A stretch of 64,000 nucleotides of DNA from Microbacteriaceae bacterium (GTDB lineage: Bacteria > Actinomycetota > Actinomycetes > Actinomycetales > Microbacteriaceae). Location of the stretch: NCBI GenBank assembly GCA_025465095.1, contig JAODME010000005.1:124001-188000 (forward strand), in the 5' to 3' direction. The position numbers were made by a program, and so were the translations under genes. The notes below the pieces were generated by a model. That model did not search any database and had not been told where the DNA came from. It saw only the letters and a list, made by a program, of their open reading frames with translations. Positions 34,657 through 44,295 of this stretch are shown here, piece by piece (the stretch's first letter is position 1; every line of letters starts with the position of its first letter).

Positions 34657-37137
34657 GTGGGAATTACGGTAGTCAAGCGCAATGGTGAACGAGAGCCTTA
34701 CGACGCCAACAAGATCAACCTGGCGATCGAGCACGCGAGCGCCGGTCTCGACGACAACATTGCGTGGGTGACCCAGATCGCGTCGGAACTCGAGATCACG
34801 CTGTTCGACGGGATTTCGACGCAGCAGCTCGACGAGGCCGTCATTCAGGTCGCCCTTCAGAACGTGAAGGACGACCCGGCGTTCGACACCGTCGCCGCGC
34901 GGCTCCTGCTCAAGACCATCTACAAGCGCGTGCTCGGCGACTACGAGAACGATGACGAGCTCAAGTCCCTGCATGCTGCCCACTTCGGCGCCAACATCAT
35001 GCGCGGCGTCGAGGAGAAGCTGCTCGACCCGCGTCTTGGCGAGCTGTTCGACCTCTCGGTTCTTGCGAACGCGCTCGAGCCCGCGCACGACGAACTGCTC
35101 AAGTACATCGGCGTCGTCACCCTCAACAACCGCTACGGCATCAAGGGGCGCAACGGCGACACCCTCGAGGTTCCGCAGTACTTCTGGATGCGCATCGCGA
35201 TGGGGCTCTCGCTCAACGAGGCGAACCCGACAGCACATGCCATCGCCTTCTACGAGAAGATGTCGAAGCTCGAGTACCTGGCCGCCGGATCGACGCTCGT
35301 CAATGCCGGCACGATCTACCCGCAGCTCGCGAACTGCTTCGTCATGGAGATGCAGGACGACATGGAGCACATCGCGAAGACCACTCGCGACGTGATGTGG
35401 CTCACCAAGGGCACCGGCGGCATCGGGCTCTCCGTCACCAAGCTGCGCGCGCAAGGCTCGCCGATCCGCTCGAACAACACGACCTCGACCGGCCCCATCC
35501 CGTTCATGCACACGATCGACTCGATCCTGCGCGCCGTCAGTCGCGGCGGCAAGAAGTTCGGCGCGCTGTGCTTCTACATGGAGAACTGGCACCTCGACTT
35601 TCCCGAGTTCCTCGACCTCCGCCAGAACTCGGGCGACCCCTACCGCCGCACCCGCACCGCGAACACCGCAGTATGGATCAGCGACGAGTTCATGAAGCGC
35701 GTGCAAAACGACGACGACTGGTACCTCTTCGACCCGCTCGAGGTCGCCGACCTCAACGAGCTGTACGGCAAGGCGTTCTCCGCCCGCTACAACGAGTACG
35801 TGGCGCTCGCCGACTCCGGCCAGCTGCGCATGCACAAGAAGATCAAGGCACGCGAGCAGTTCAAGTCGATCCTCATCTCCCTGCAGACGACTTCGCACCC
35901 GTGGCTCACCTGGAAGGACACGATCAACAACCGCGCCCTGAACAACAACACGGGCACGATCCACCTGTCGAACCTGTGCACCGAGATCACGCTGCCGCAG
36001 GACGAAGACAACGTGTCCGTCTGCAATCTCGCATCGATCAACCTGTCCCGGCACCTGCTGTTGGCGGGGGGCGTCGCCAAGCCGACGATGGATTGGGCCA
36101 AGATCGAGGAGAGTGCCCGCCTCGCCGTGCGGCAGCTCGACAACCTGATCGACATCACCAAATCGTCGGTGAAGGAGGCGGACTTCTCTAACCAGCAGAA
36201 CCGCGCCATCGGGCTCGGCGTGATGGGCTTCACCGACATCGTCGAGAAGCTCGGCATCAGCTACGAGAGCGAGGAGTCTTACGACCTGATCGACCAGATC
36301 ATGGAACACGTCTCCTACGCGGCGATCGACGAGAGCGCGGACCTCGCACGGGAGCGTGGCGCCTACTCGAACTTTGAGGGCTCCGGCTGGTCGAAGGGAA
36401 TGGTGCCCATCGACAGCATCGCCCTGACCGAAGCGGATCGCGGAATCGACATCAAGGTCAACCGCACCACACGCCTCGACTGGGACGCCCTTCGAGTCAA
36501 GGTCAAGGGTGGAATGCGCAACGCCACCCTCATGGCGATCGCGCCGACAGCATCCATCGGTCTCGTCGCGGGCACGACTCCGGGTCTCGACCCGCAGTTC
36601 TCGCAGATCTTCAGCCGCGCGACCTCGAACGGCAAGTTCCTCGAGGTCAACCGCAATCTGGTCACCGACCTGCAGCAACTCGGCATCTGGGATTCGACCC
36701 GCGAGCTGATCCTGCGCAGCCAGGGTGACATTCAGAACATCGCCGCCATCCCGGATCACGTCAAGGCCGTCTACAAGACGAGCTTCCAGCTGTCGCCGTA
36801 CGCCTTCATCGAGGTCGCCGCGCGTGCCCAGAAGTGGATCGACCAGGCGATCAGCCGCAACATGTACCTCGAGACGCGGGATCTCGGCGACATGATGGAC
36901 ATCTATTCAGCGGCATGGGAGCGGGGCGTCAAGACCACCTACTACCTGCACATGAAGCCGCGACACACGGCGGAACAGTCGACTGTGAAGGTGAACAAGG
37001 CGGAGCAGATCGGCACCGGCGAGCGCCGCGGCTTCGGGTCGGCGTCGTCCGCATCCGCCGTTGCGGACGCGGAGCCGGCCGCAGCCGTGAGCGCGGGACC
37101 GCGCAAGGGGTTCGGTTTCGGAAAGGCGGGCAACTGA
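34657..37137 (+). CDS. nrdA: Ribonucleoside-diphosphate reductase, large (alpha) subunit
   Basis: N-terminal ATP-cone MGITVVKRNGEREPYDANKINLAIEHA; TKGTGGIGLSVTKLRAQGS; SNLCTEITLP; catalytic core. Confidence 0.95.
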   Translation: MGITVVKRNGEREPYDANKINLAIEHASAGLDDNIAWVTQIASELEITLFDGISTQQLDEAVIQVALQNVKDDPAFDTVAARLLLKTIYKRVLGDYENDDELKSLHAAHFGANIMRGVEEKLLDPRLGELFDLSVLANALEPAHDELLKYIGVVTLNNRYGIKGRNGDTLEVPQYFWMRIAMGLSLNEANPTAHAIAFYEKMSKLEYLAAGSTLVNAGTIYPQLANCFVMEMQDDMEHIAKTTRDVMWLTKGTGGIGLSVTKLRAQGSPIRSNNTTSTGPIPFMHTIDSILRAVSRGGKKFGALCFYMENWHLDFPEFLDLRQNSGDPYRRTRTANTAVWISDEFMKRVQNDDDWYLFDPLEVADLNELYGKAFSARYNEYVALADSGQLRMHKKIKAREQFKSILISLQTTSHPWLTWKDTINNRALNNNTGTIHLSNLCTEITLPQDEDNVSVCNLASINLSRHLLLAGGVAKPTMDWAKIEESARLAVRQLDNLIDITKSSVKEADFSNQQNRAIGLGVMGFTDIVEKLGISYESEESYDLIDQIMEHVSYAAIDESADLARERGAYSNFEGSGWSKGMVPIDSIALTEADRGIDIKVNRTTRLDWDALRVKVKGGMRNATLMAIAPTASIGLVAGTTPGLDPQFSQIFSRATSNGKFLEVNRNLVTDLQQLGIWDSTRELILRSQGDIQNIAAIPDHVKAVYKTSFQLSPYAFIEVAARAQKWIDQAISRNMYLETRDLGDMMDIYSAAWERGVKTTYYLHMKPRHTAEQSTVKVNKAEQIGTGERRGFGSASSASAVADAEPAAAVSAGPRKGFGFGKAGN

Positions 37138-37199
37138 TGGACGAGTATGAAGTTCCGGTCGACCCGATGGACGACCTTCAATGCGACAGCTGCCAGTAA
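37137..37199 (+). CDS. 20-aa micro-ORF encoding an R1-like C-terminal CxxC tail (MDEYEVPVDPMDDLQCDSCQ)
   Basis: ATG at 37137 overlaps the nrdA stop (TGATGG), ends TAA 37197-37199; not in supplied ORF track (below length cutoff). Confidence 0.65.
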   Translation: MDEYEVPVDPMDDLQCDSCQ

Positions 37200-37244
37200 G
37201 CCCGCGGGCATTCGGTACACAGACTAAGAGAGCAGAATAACGAC

Positions 37245-38237
37245 ATGGGCATTCTCGGCACCGGACTGCAGGACGGACTCCTGCTCAAGCCGATCAAGTA
37301 CCAGTGGGCGATGGATCTGTACGACCAGGCGGTGGCGAACACGTGGTTTCCGAACGAGATCCAGTTGGGTGAGGACATCGCCGACTTCAAGAAGATGACG
37401 GATGAGGAGCGTCACGCCGTCACCTTCCTGATGAGCTACTTCAACCCCAACGAGCTGCTCGTGAACAAGGCCCTCGCCTTCGGTGTGTACCCTTACGTCT
37501 CCGCGGCGGAGTGCAGCCTGTACCTCGCCAAGCAGATGTGGGAGGAGGCGAACCACTGCATGTCGTTCGAGTACGTGCTCGAGACGTTCCCAATCGACCG
37601 CGAGGCCGCCTACAACTCCCACGTCGACATCCCCTCGATGGCGCGCAAGGAAGAGTTCGAGATGAAGTACATCCGTCGCATGACGGAGAACACGCTCGAC
37701 ATCACCACCACCGAAGGCAAGAAGGACTTCGTGCGCAATCTCGTCGCGTACAACGTGGTGCTCGAAGGCATCTGGTTCTACTCGGGCTTCATGGTGGCGC
37801 TGTCGTTCCGCCAGCGGAATCTGCTGCGCAACTTCGGGTCGCTCATGGACTGGGTGGTGCGTGACGAGTCGCTGCACCTCAAGTTCGGTATCAATCTGAT
37901 CCTCACGGTGCTGGAGGAGAACCCGGACCTGCAGACGGAGGAGTTCGCGGCAGAGATCAAGCAGATGATTCTGGATGCTGTGGAGATGGAAGAGGCGTAC
38001 AACCAGGATCTGCTGCCGGGCGGCATCCTCGGCCTCAACGCGAACTACATCAACCAGTACGTGAAGTACCTGGCCGACCGCCGGCTCGAGGAGCTCGGCT
38101 TCGAGGCCGAGTACAACGTTTCGAACCCGGCGAAGTGGATGGCGGCGGCGAACGACACGCTGCAGCTCGTGAACTTCTTCGAGTCGACGAACACGTCCTA
38201 CGAATCGAACGCATCGGCGACCGTCAGCTCGAGGTAG
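37245..38237 (+). CDS. nrdB: Ribonucleoside-diphosphate reductase, small (beta) subunit, class Ic-like
   Basis: Ligand motifs FNPNELL, WEEANHCMSF, VLEGIWFYSGF, RDESLHLKFG; Phe at the canonical radical-Tyr position. Confidence 0.93.
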   Translation: MGILGTGLQDGLLLKPIKYQWAMDLYDQAVANTWFPNEIQLGEDIADFKKMTDEERHAVTFLMSYFNPNELLVNKALAFGVYPYVSAAECSLYLAKQMWEEANHCMSFEYVLETFPIDREAAYNSHVDIPSMARKEEFEMKYIRRMTENTLDITTTEGKKDFVRNLVAYNVVLEGIWFYSGFMVALSFRQRNLLRNFGSLMDWVVRDESLHLKFGINLILTVLEENPDLQTEEFAAEIKQMILDAVEMEEAYNQDLLPGGILGLNANYINQYVKYLADRRLEELGFEAEYNVSNPAKWMAAANDTLQLVNFFESTNTSYESNASATVSSR

Positions 38238-38290
38238 GTTCCGCTATCGCCTGCGGCGATGCCGGCTCGGGCCGAGCGGGCCGAACTCGC

Positions 38291-38800
38291 TCAGCCCTGA
38301 AAGTCCTCGGGGTCGACGTCGTCGAGGAATCTCTTGAACTCGGCGAGCTTGGCATCCTCGTCAGTTGCGTCTGCAGTCGCCGCGGCCGCCGTCTCGTCCG
38401 GGATGCCCGCGTCGTCGAGGACCTCGTCAGCAACCCAGATCGGTTTCTCGGTGCGGGCCGCGAGCGCGATGGCATCCGATGGGCGAGCATCGATGACCCG
38501 TCGGCCGTCCGCGGTGCGCAGCGTGATCTCCGCGTAAAAGGTGCCGCCCTCGATGCGCGTCACCTCGACGCGCTCCACCTCGGCACCGAATGCGTCCAGG
38601 AAACTCTTCATCAGGTCGTGGGCCAACGGTCGCGGCGGCGTTGCACCTTCAATGGCGATGAAGATGGATGTCGCCTCCTGGGCGCCGATCCAGATGGGAA
38701 GCAACCTTCCCGCACCGGGCTCGTCGGAGAGGGGTTTCAATAGGATGACCGGTTGCGAACTGGAATCAACCGCGAGGCCTATGACTCGGACCTGGACCAT
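38291..38800 (-). CDS. Bifunctional nuclease family protein (DUF151)
   Basis: LPIWIGAQEATSIFIAIEGATPPRPLAHDLMKSFLDAFGAEVERVEVTRIEGGTFYAEI...IDARPSDAIALAAR. Confidence 0.93.
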   Translation of the reverse strand: MVQVRVIGLAVDSSSQPVILLKPLSDEPGAGRLLPIWIGAQEATSIFIAIEGATPPRPLAHDLMKSFLDAFGAEVERVEVTRIEGGTFYAEITLRTADGRRVIDARPSDAIALAARTEKPIWVADEVLDDAGIPDETAAAATADATDEDAKLAEFKRFLDDVDPEDFQG

Positions 38801-38953
38801 GAGTGGCAACTCCCGGGAACGGGAACGGGAAAGGGTGAACGTCCCATGATAGGTCGTCCACGCGGTGTTGGTTCCCTTGATTGCTGAGCGCCGGAAGCCT
38901 CGACGTGCCGCTTCTCGCGGTGTGTCCGGCCGCGAACTGGTGTCGGAGAGTGG

Positions 38954-39709
38954 CTAGCGTGGCGGCATCCGGATCGCCCCATCGAGACGGATGGTCTCGC
39001 CGTTGAGCATCGGGTTCTGCACGATATGCAGGGCGAGTGCGGCGTATTCGGATGGCCTGCCGAGGCGAGACGGATGCGGCACTTGCGCACCGAGGGCATC
39101 CTGCGTCGCCTGCGGAAGGCCCGCCATCATCGGCGTCGCGAAGATGCCGGGCGCGATCGTGACGACGCGAATGCGATGCTGCGCGAGCTCGCGGGCGATC
39201 GGGAGCGTCATCCCGGCTACGCCCGCCTTGGACGCGGAATACGCGGCCTGTCCCACTTGCCCGTCGAACGCGGCGACGGAGGCGGTCGACACGATCACGC
39301 CACGCTCCTCGCCGATTCGGTCGGCGGCGATCATCGCGGCGGCGGCGAGCCGGATGACGTTGAAGGTTCCGGTGAGGTTGACCCGGAGGACGCGCTCGAA
39401 ATGCTCGAGCGGAAGCGGACCGCTGCGGCCGACAGTTCGGCCCGGCGTAGCGACGCCGGCGCAATTGACCACGATGCGCAGCGGACCGAGGCCCGCCGCG
39501 GTCTCGACGGCCGTCGTCACCTGAACCTCGTCCGCGACGTCGGCCGCAGCGAAAGTGAAGCCATGTTCGACAGCGACCGCCTCGCCCTCCGAACTCGGCA
39601 GGTCGACGATCACTACGATCGCGCCCGCGTCGCGCAGCGCGCTCGCCGTCGCAAGTCCGAGCCCGGACGCCCCGCCGGTCACGAGCGCGACGGATCCGAC
39701 GATCTCCAT
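38954..39709 (-). CDS. SDR-family 3-hydroxyacyl-CoA dehydrogenase-like protein
   Basis: MEIVGSVALVTGGASGLGLATASALRDAG (TGxxxGxG), YSASK catalytic motif; ATG 39709. Confidence 0.9.
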   Translation of the reverse strand: MEIVGSVALVTGGASGLGLATASALRDAGAIVVIVDLPSSEGEAVAVEHGFTFAAADVADEVQVTTAVETAAGLGPLRIVVNCAGVATPGRTVGRSGPLPLEHFERVLRVNLTGTFNVIRLAAAAMIAADRIGEERGVIVSTASVAAFDGQVGQAAYSASKAGVAGMTLPIARELAQHRIRVVTIAPGIFATPMMAGLPQATQDALGAQVPHPSRLGRPSEYAALALHIVQNPMLNGETIRLDGAIRMPPR

Positions 39710-40863
39710 CAGATGCGCTCTATGATCGTCGCATTGGCCATGCCACCGCCCTCGCACATGACCTGCAAGCCGAAGCGTCCCCCGGTCTGCTCGAGTGTGT
39801 TGAGCATCGTGGTGAGCAGCCGCGTTCCCGATGAGCCGAGCGGATGCCCGAGCGCGATCGCCCCACCTCGCGGGTTCACGCGTGCAGGATCGGCCCGCAG
39901 CTCCCGTTGCCAGGCGAGCGGAACGCACGCGAAGGCCTCGTTCACCTCGAAGGTGTCGATGTCGTCGATGCCGAACCCGGACCTGGCAAGAATGCGTTTG
40001 GTGACCGGGATGATGCCGGTCAGCATCTCCACCGGGTCGGACCCCAGCACCGCTGTGGCGCGGACCCGGGCTCGCGGGGTGAGCCCGAGCAGCGCAGCCT
40101 TCTCCTCGCTCATGATCAGCACGGCCGAGGCGCCGTCGGTCAGCGGTGACGAGTTGCCGGCGGTCACCCGCCATTCGATCTCGGGGAACCGTTTCGCTAT
40201 CGCGTCGCTGTGGAAAGCGGGCCGAAGTTCGGCGAGCTTCCGGACGCTCGTGCCGACGCGCACCGTCTCGTCGACCGAGAATCCGCCGACCGGAACGATC
40301 TCGTTCGAGAAGTCCGCCTTCGCGGCGAGCAGGTGCGAGCGTGCGGCGAACTCGTCGAGCGCGTGGCGATCGAGCTTCCAGCGTGCCGCGACCAGCTCGG
40401 CGGAGATGCCCTGCCCGATCAGTCCCTCCGGGTAGCGTTCGCCGATCATCGGCCCGAACGGGTCCTGGCCGAGCGTCGCGAAGTTGATCGGGTTCTGGCT
40501 CATCAGCTCGACGCCGCAGGCGATCACGATGTCGTAGGCGCCGGCGATTACTCCCTGCGTGGCGAAAGCGGTGGCCTGTTGGCTGGATCCGCACTGTCGG
40601 TCGATCGTCGCGCCGGGCACGGACTCCGGGAAACCGGCCGCGAGCACGGCATTTCGCGTGATGTTGACGGCCTGGCGAGCGACCTGGGACAGGCATCCGC
40701 CGATCACGTCGTCGATCATCCCCGGATCGAGATCGCTGCGCGTGACGAGCGCGCGCAGCGTCTCGGCGAGCAGATCGACCGGATGGAATTCGGAGAGCTG
40801 ACCTCCTGGCTTGCCGCGGCCGGAAGCAGTGCGGATGGCGTCGACGATGATGGCTGCGGTCAT
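39709..40863 (-). CDS. Thiolase (acetyl-CoA acyltransferase)
   Basis: DRQCGSSQQA (catalytic Cys), NEAFACVPLAW, GGAIALGHPLGSSGTRLLTT. Confidence 0.94.
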   Translation of the reverse strand: MTAAIIVDAIRTASGRGKPGGQLSEFHPVDLLAETLRALVTRSDLDPGMIDDVIGGCLSQVARQAVNITRNAVLAAGFPESVPGATIDRQCGSSQQATAFATQGVIAGAYDIVIACGVELMSQNPINFATLGQDPFGPMIGERYPEGLIGQGISAELVAARWKLDRHALDEFAARSHLLAAKADFSNEIVPVGGFSVDETVRVGTSVRKLAELRPAFHSDAIAKRFPEIEWRVTAGNSSPLTDGASAVLIMSEEKAALLGLTPRARVRATAVLGSDPVEMLTGIIPVTKRILARSGFGIDDIDTFEVNEAFACVPLAWQRELRADPARVNPRGGAIALGHPLGSSGTRLLTTMLNTLEQTGGRFGLQVMCEGGGMANATIIERI

Positions 40864-40958
40864 GGTCCGACTTCAATCGCGGGTGCTGGCGATGCAGGCA
40901 AGTGACATTGATTGTTCTCCTGCTGAGGGTAGGGGGAGGAGGGGGCGGTCTGAGCAGA

Positions 40959-41870
40959 TCAGGTGCCGCCGAGCCCCGTCGTGGAGATGCCCTTGATGAT
41001 CTGCCGTTGGAAGAACAGGAACACGATGATCAGCGGCAACGCGGCGAGAATCGCCGATGCCATGTTCTGTGCGTACTGCACACCGAACGCGCTCTTCACT
41101 GTTTGCAGCCCGACCGGCAGCGTCATGAGGGATGTGTCGTTGACGACGAGAAACGGCCAGAGGAAGTTGTTCCAGGCGCTGATGAATACGAAGATCGAAA
41201 CCGCGGCGAGGATGGGCCGGGAGAGCGGCAGCACGATCGACCAGAACACCCGCAGGCGGCTCGCGCCGTCGACTCGCGCAGCCTCCTCGAGTTCGATCGG
41301 CACCTGATCGAAGAACTTCGCCAGGATGAAAACCATCGCCGGAGCGACGACCTGCGGCAGAATCAAGCCCAAGTAAGTGTCCACCGTGTTGAAGGCAAGG
41401 GCCTGATAGAACAGCGGAATGATGAGGACTTGCGGTGGAACGATAATCGCCGCGACGATGGCGATGTACCAGGTGCGGCGGCCGGCGAAGTCGAGACGTG
41501 ACAGAGCGTACGCGGCCAGAGCGCCGGTCGCGACGGTCAGCGCTGTGATCACTACCGCGGTGAGAATGCTGTTGACGGTCCACAGCGGGATGTTGCCCTC
41601 CGCGAGCACCTGCGAGTAGGCGCCGAGTGTGAAGCCGTTTTCGGGGATCCACGAGGCTGAGCTCGCCGCATCCGTCTCCGATTTCAAACTCGTCACGATC
41701 GCCCAGGCGAAGGGCAGCAGCCAGGCGATGGCGAGGACGATGAGGATCGCGAACGCGATGACGCGTCCGGCGCCGAAGCTCTTCTCGCCGGGGCGATGAC
41801 CGGTCCCGTTGCTGCCGCGAGCGCCTGTGGTCAGCGGCGCTTTCGGCGTGGTGATGACGTCCGTTGTCAT
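40959..41870 (-). CDS. Carbohydrate ABC transporter permease (MalG-like)
   Basis: EAARVDGASRLRVFWSIVLPLSRPILAAVSIFVFISAWNNFLWPF. Confidence 0.93.
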   Translation of the reverse strand: MTTDVITTPKAPLTTGARGSNGTGHRPGEKSFGAGRVIAFAILIVLAIAWLLPFAWAIVTSLKSETDAASSASWIPENGFTLGAYSQVLAEGNIPLWTVNSILTAVVITALTVATGALAAYALSRLDFAGRRTWYIAIVAAIIVPPQVLIIPLFYQALAFNTVDTYLGLILPQVVAPAMVFILAKFFDQVPIELEEAARVDGASRLRVFWSIVLPLSRPILAAVSIFVFISAWNNFLWPFLVVNDTSLMTLPVGLQTVKSAFGVQYAQNMASAILAALPLIIVFLFFQRQIIKGISTTGLGGT

Positions 41871-41871
41871 G

Positions 41872-42816
41872 TCACAGGCTCTTCCGTGAGGTCGCTCGCA
41901 ACTGCACGAGCGAGACGATGATGATGAGGGCGAAGAAGATGTAGGAGATGGCGGAGGAGTAGCCGAACCGGTAACCGGTGAAGCCGGTCTCGAAGATGTA
42001 GACGACCGCAGACCGCGTGGACGGCGTAATCGCCTGATTGAGCAGCTGGTAGATCTGGTCGAAGACCTTGAGAGATGCCAACACCTGCAGGATGAGAATG
42101 AGTACCGTAGTGGGAGCCAGCTGGGGAATAGTGATCGAGAAGAGCTGGCGCCACTTGCCCGCGCCATCGAGTGCCGCAGCCTCGTATTGCTGGTCTGGAA
42201 TGTTCTGTAGCGCCGCGAGGTAGAGCAGGAAGTTGAATCCGACTGTCCACCACACCGTCGCGATCACGATCGAGACCATCGACCACCGGGGGTCCTGCAG
42301 CCAGGCGACCCCTTCGATTCCGAAAGTGGCGAGGAAGGAGTTGATGAGGCCGAGCGAGGGGTTGAACAGCCAGGCCCAGATCAACGAGACGACCGTCGAT
42401 GCGAGCAGGAACGGCATGAAGAAGCTGAGGCGCCACAGCCACTGTGCGGGAAGGCCCATCTGCACGAGCAGCGCCATGGCGAGGGCGATGAGGACGAGCG
42501 GAACGGTCGAGAGCAGGGTGAACCACAGCGTGTTGAGGATGGCCCCCCACATCTGAGAGTCGGTGAACGCCTCGAGGTAGTTCGAGAAGCCGATGATCTG
42601 CCCACCGGAACCCGTGAGCGACTGGTTGGTGAAGCTCAGATACACGCCGTGAACCACCGGCCAGATCAGGAACAGCAGGAAGAAGACGAGGAACGGCGCC
42701 ATGAACGCGTAGCCGGTCAGGGTGCTTCGTCGTCTGTTGCGAGCTGGGCCTGCAGCCTTGCGTGCCGCAGGCCCAGCGCTTGCCACAGCACGATTGCTCA
42801 CGGTGGATGTCGTCAT
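41872..42816 (-). CDS. Carbohydrate ABC transporter permease (MalF-like)
   Basis: YEAAALDGAGKWRQLFSITIPQLAPTTVLILI. Confidence 0.93.
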   Translation of the reverse strand: MTTSTVSNRAVASAGPAARKAAGPARNRRRSTLTGYAFMAPFLVFFLLFLIWPVVHGVYLSFTNQSLTGSGGQIIGFSNYLEAFTDSQMWGAILNTLWFTLLSTVPLVLIALAMALLVQMGLPAQWLWRLSFFMPFLLASTVVSLIWAWLFNPSLGLINSFLATFGIEGVAWLQDPRWSMVSIVIATVWWTVGFNFLLYLAALQNIPDQQYEAAALDGAGKWRQLFSITIPQLAPTTVLILILQVLASLKVFDQIYQLLNQAITPSTRSAVVYIFETGFTGYRFGYSSAISYIFFALIIIVSLVQLRATSRKSL

Positions 42817-42848
42817 CGATATCTCCTTGTGGGATTGGACCTGGTGGA

Positions 42849-44198
42849 TCAGACCGGGCTGGGCTTGGACAGCAGTCTGTTGATCGCGGTCCGGAATCCC
42901 TGTATTCCCTCGAGGGGGTCAGCTCCGCTGAGGAGCACCGGCTGAAGGTTCTGCCCGAAGACGTTTTGGAAGTCCGACCCAGACCCGGTGAACCAGGCGA
43001 CCGGGTCATAGTTGACGATCTCGGCGATGTTCACATAGTCGGCCTGCGGGTCGAGGCCCGCATAGCCGGGGTCCTCGGTAACCGGCAGATAGGTCGGAAC
43101 GTGACCGGCAGCGGCCCAGTCGAACGAGTTCCGGATGATGCCGCTGACGAATCGGTAGGTGTCCCGTCTCTTCCCCTCATCCGGGTCGTTCTGGTGCGGA
43201 AGCACGAATGAATGCGAGTCGGCGTAGGCGGCGGGAGTGCCGAATAGTGTGGGGATGGGCATCGCGCCGAGAGGAATCTTCGCCGCCTGGGCCGTGGGCA
43301 CCTCCCATACTCCGGAGAAGAACATCCCTGTCTTACCGCCGGTGAATTCGGCGACGGCCGTGGCATAGTCCCCTTTGGATGTGGCGATTTCGTCGTCGAG
43401 GATCTGCCTGATGAACTCGAAGGACGCGACTGCGGCGTCATCGTCCATCTCGATTCGCCCGCCCTCCGGAAGAGACATCGTCGCGCCCTGCTGCAGGTAG
43501 AACGTGTACCAGAGTCGCCACAGCTGTGCACCGTCGTTGAGATACCCGTACGACACCGCACGTCCGCCGGTGACCTGCTGCATCGCCTGGGCCACTTCGA
43601 TGAACTGCTCAGGCGAGGTCATCCCGACCAGCTTGCCGTCGCTGCCGAGCACACCGGCCGATTCGGCGATGTCACGGTTGTACATGAGCACGAACGGATG
43701 GATGTCCAACGCGATCGAGTACAGCTTGTCGCCCGAGAATCCCTTCTTCCAGACGAGCGGCGGGAAGTCCTCCTCGCGGAGCTCCAACTCGGCCAGCAGA
43801 TCGGTGTCCCATGGGTCGAGCAGTCCGCCGGGCGCATAACCGGGCACGCGCGAGGCATGCATGATCGCGACGTCGGGCGCACGACCCCCGGCAGAGGCCA
43901 TCGCGAGCTTCGTGTAGTAGGGCGGCCCCCAGGTGAGCACGGTCTGCTTCGCCAGGAAATCCGGGTTGTCGCCATTTGCCCGATCGACGAGTTCCGACAT
44001 CCGGATGCCGTCTCCGCCACTGAGCAGATGCCAGAACGCGAGCTGATTGACCTGGTCGACACCGGCTGCGGCCAAGGGGGCGCACCCGGCGAGACTCGTC
44101 GCAGCCCATGCCCCGCCGATGACGGCTGCTCCACCGGTGATCAGGGTGCGGCGCGTGAGCGCGCCTCCGTGACCGACGGGTACGAGTCTCTGGTTCAT
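42849..44198 (-). CDS. Carbohydrate ABC transporter substrate-binding lipoprotein with Tat-like signal
   Basis: TRRTLITGGAAVIGGAWAATSLAGC (RR plus lipobox); solute-binding body. Confidence 0.9.
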   Translation of the reverse strand: MNQRLVPVGHGGALTRRTLITGGAAVIGGAWAATSLAGCAPLAAAGVDQVNQLAFWHLLSGGDGIRMSELVDRANGDNPDFLAKQTVLTWGPPYYTKLAMASAGGRAPDVAIMHASRVPGYAPGGLLDPWDTDLLAELELREEDFPPLVWKKGFSGDKLYSIALDIHPFVLMYNRDIAESAGVLGSDGKLVGMTSPEQFIEVAQAMQQVTGGRAVSYGYLNDGAQLWRLWYTFYLQQGATMSLPEGGRIEMDDDAAVASFEFIRQILDDEIATSKGDYATAVAEFTGGKTGMFFSGVWEVPTAQAAKIPLGAMPIPTLFGTPAAYADSHSFVLPHQNDPDEGKRRDTYRFVSGIIRNSFDWAAAGHVPTYLPVTEDPGYAGLDPQADYVNIAEIVNYDPVAWFTGSGSDFQNVFGQNLQPVLLSGADPLEGIQGFRTAINRLLSKPSPV

Positions 44199-44241
44199 GC
44201 GTCACTCCTTCGTGCCTCGCACCGTTGCGTTCCATCGATGC

Positions 44242-44255
44242 TTACATCGATGTAA
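44242..44255. promoter_or_regulatory. LacI-type operator
   Basis: Perfect 14-bp palindrome TTACATCGATGTAA 43 nt upstream of the sugar-binding protein gene. Confidence 0.75.
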
Positions 44256-44295
44256 TGGGATGGCAAGAGCGAAGTGCCACCCAAAATCCACCGGC

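Noticed and set aside
34573-36759. 728-aa ORF antisense to nrdA
   Set aside because: Shadow frame of a highly conserved high-GC gene; Leu/Val/Asp/Arg-biased composition and no domain; nrdA is unambiguous.
39710-40876. N-terminal part of the 640-aa ORF 38954-40876
   Set aside because: Arg/His-rich out-of-frame reading of the thiolase gene; SDR start is ATG at 39709.
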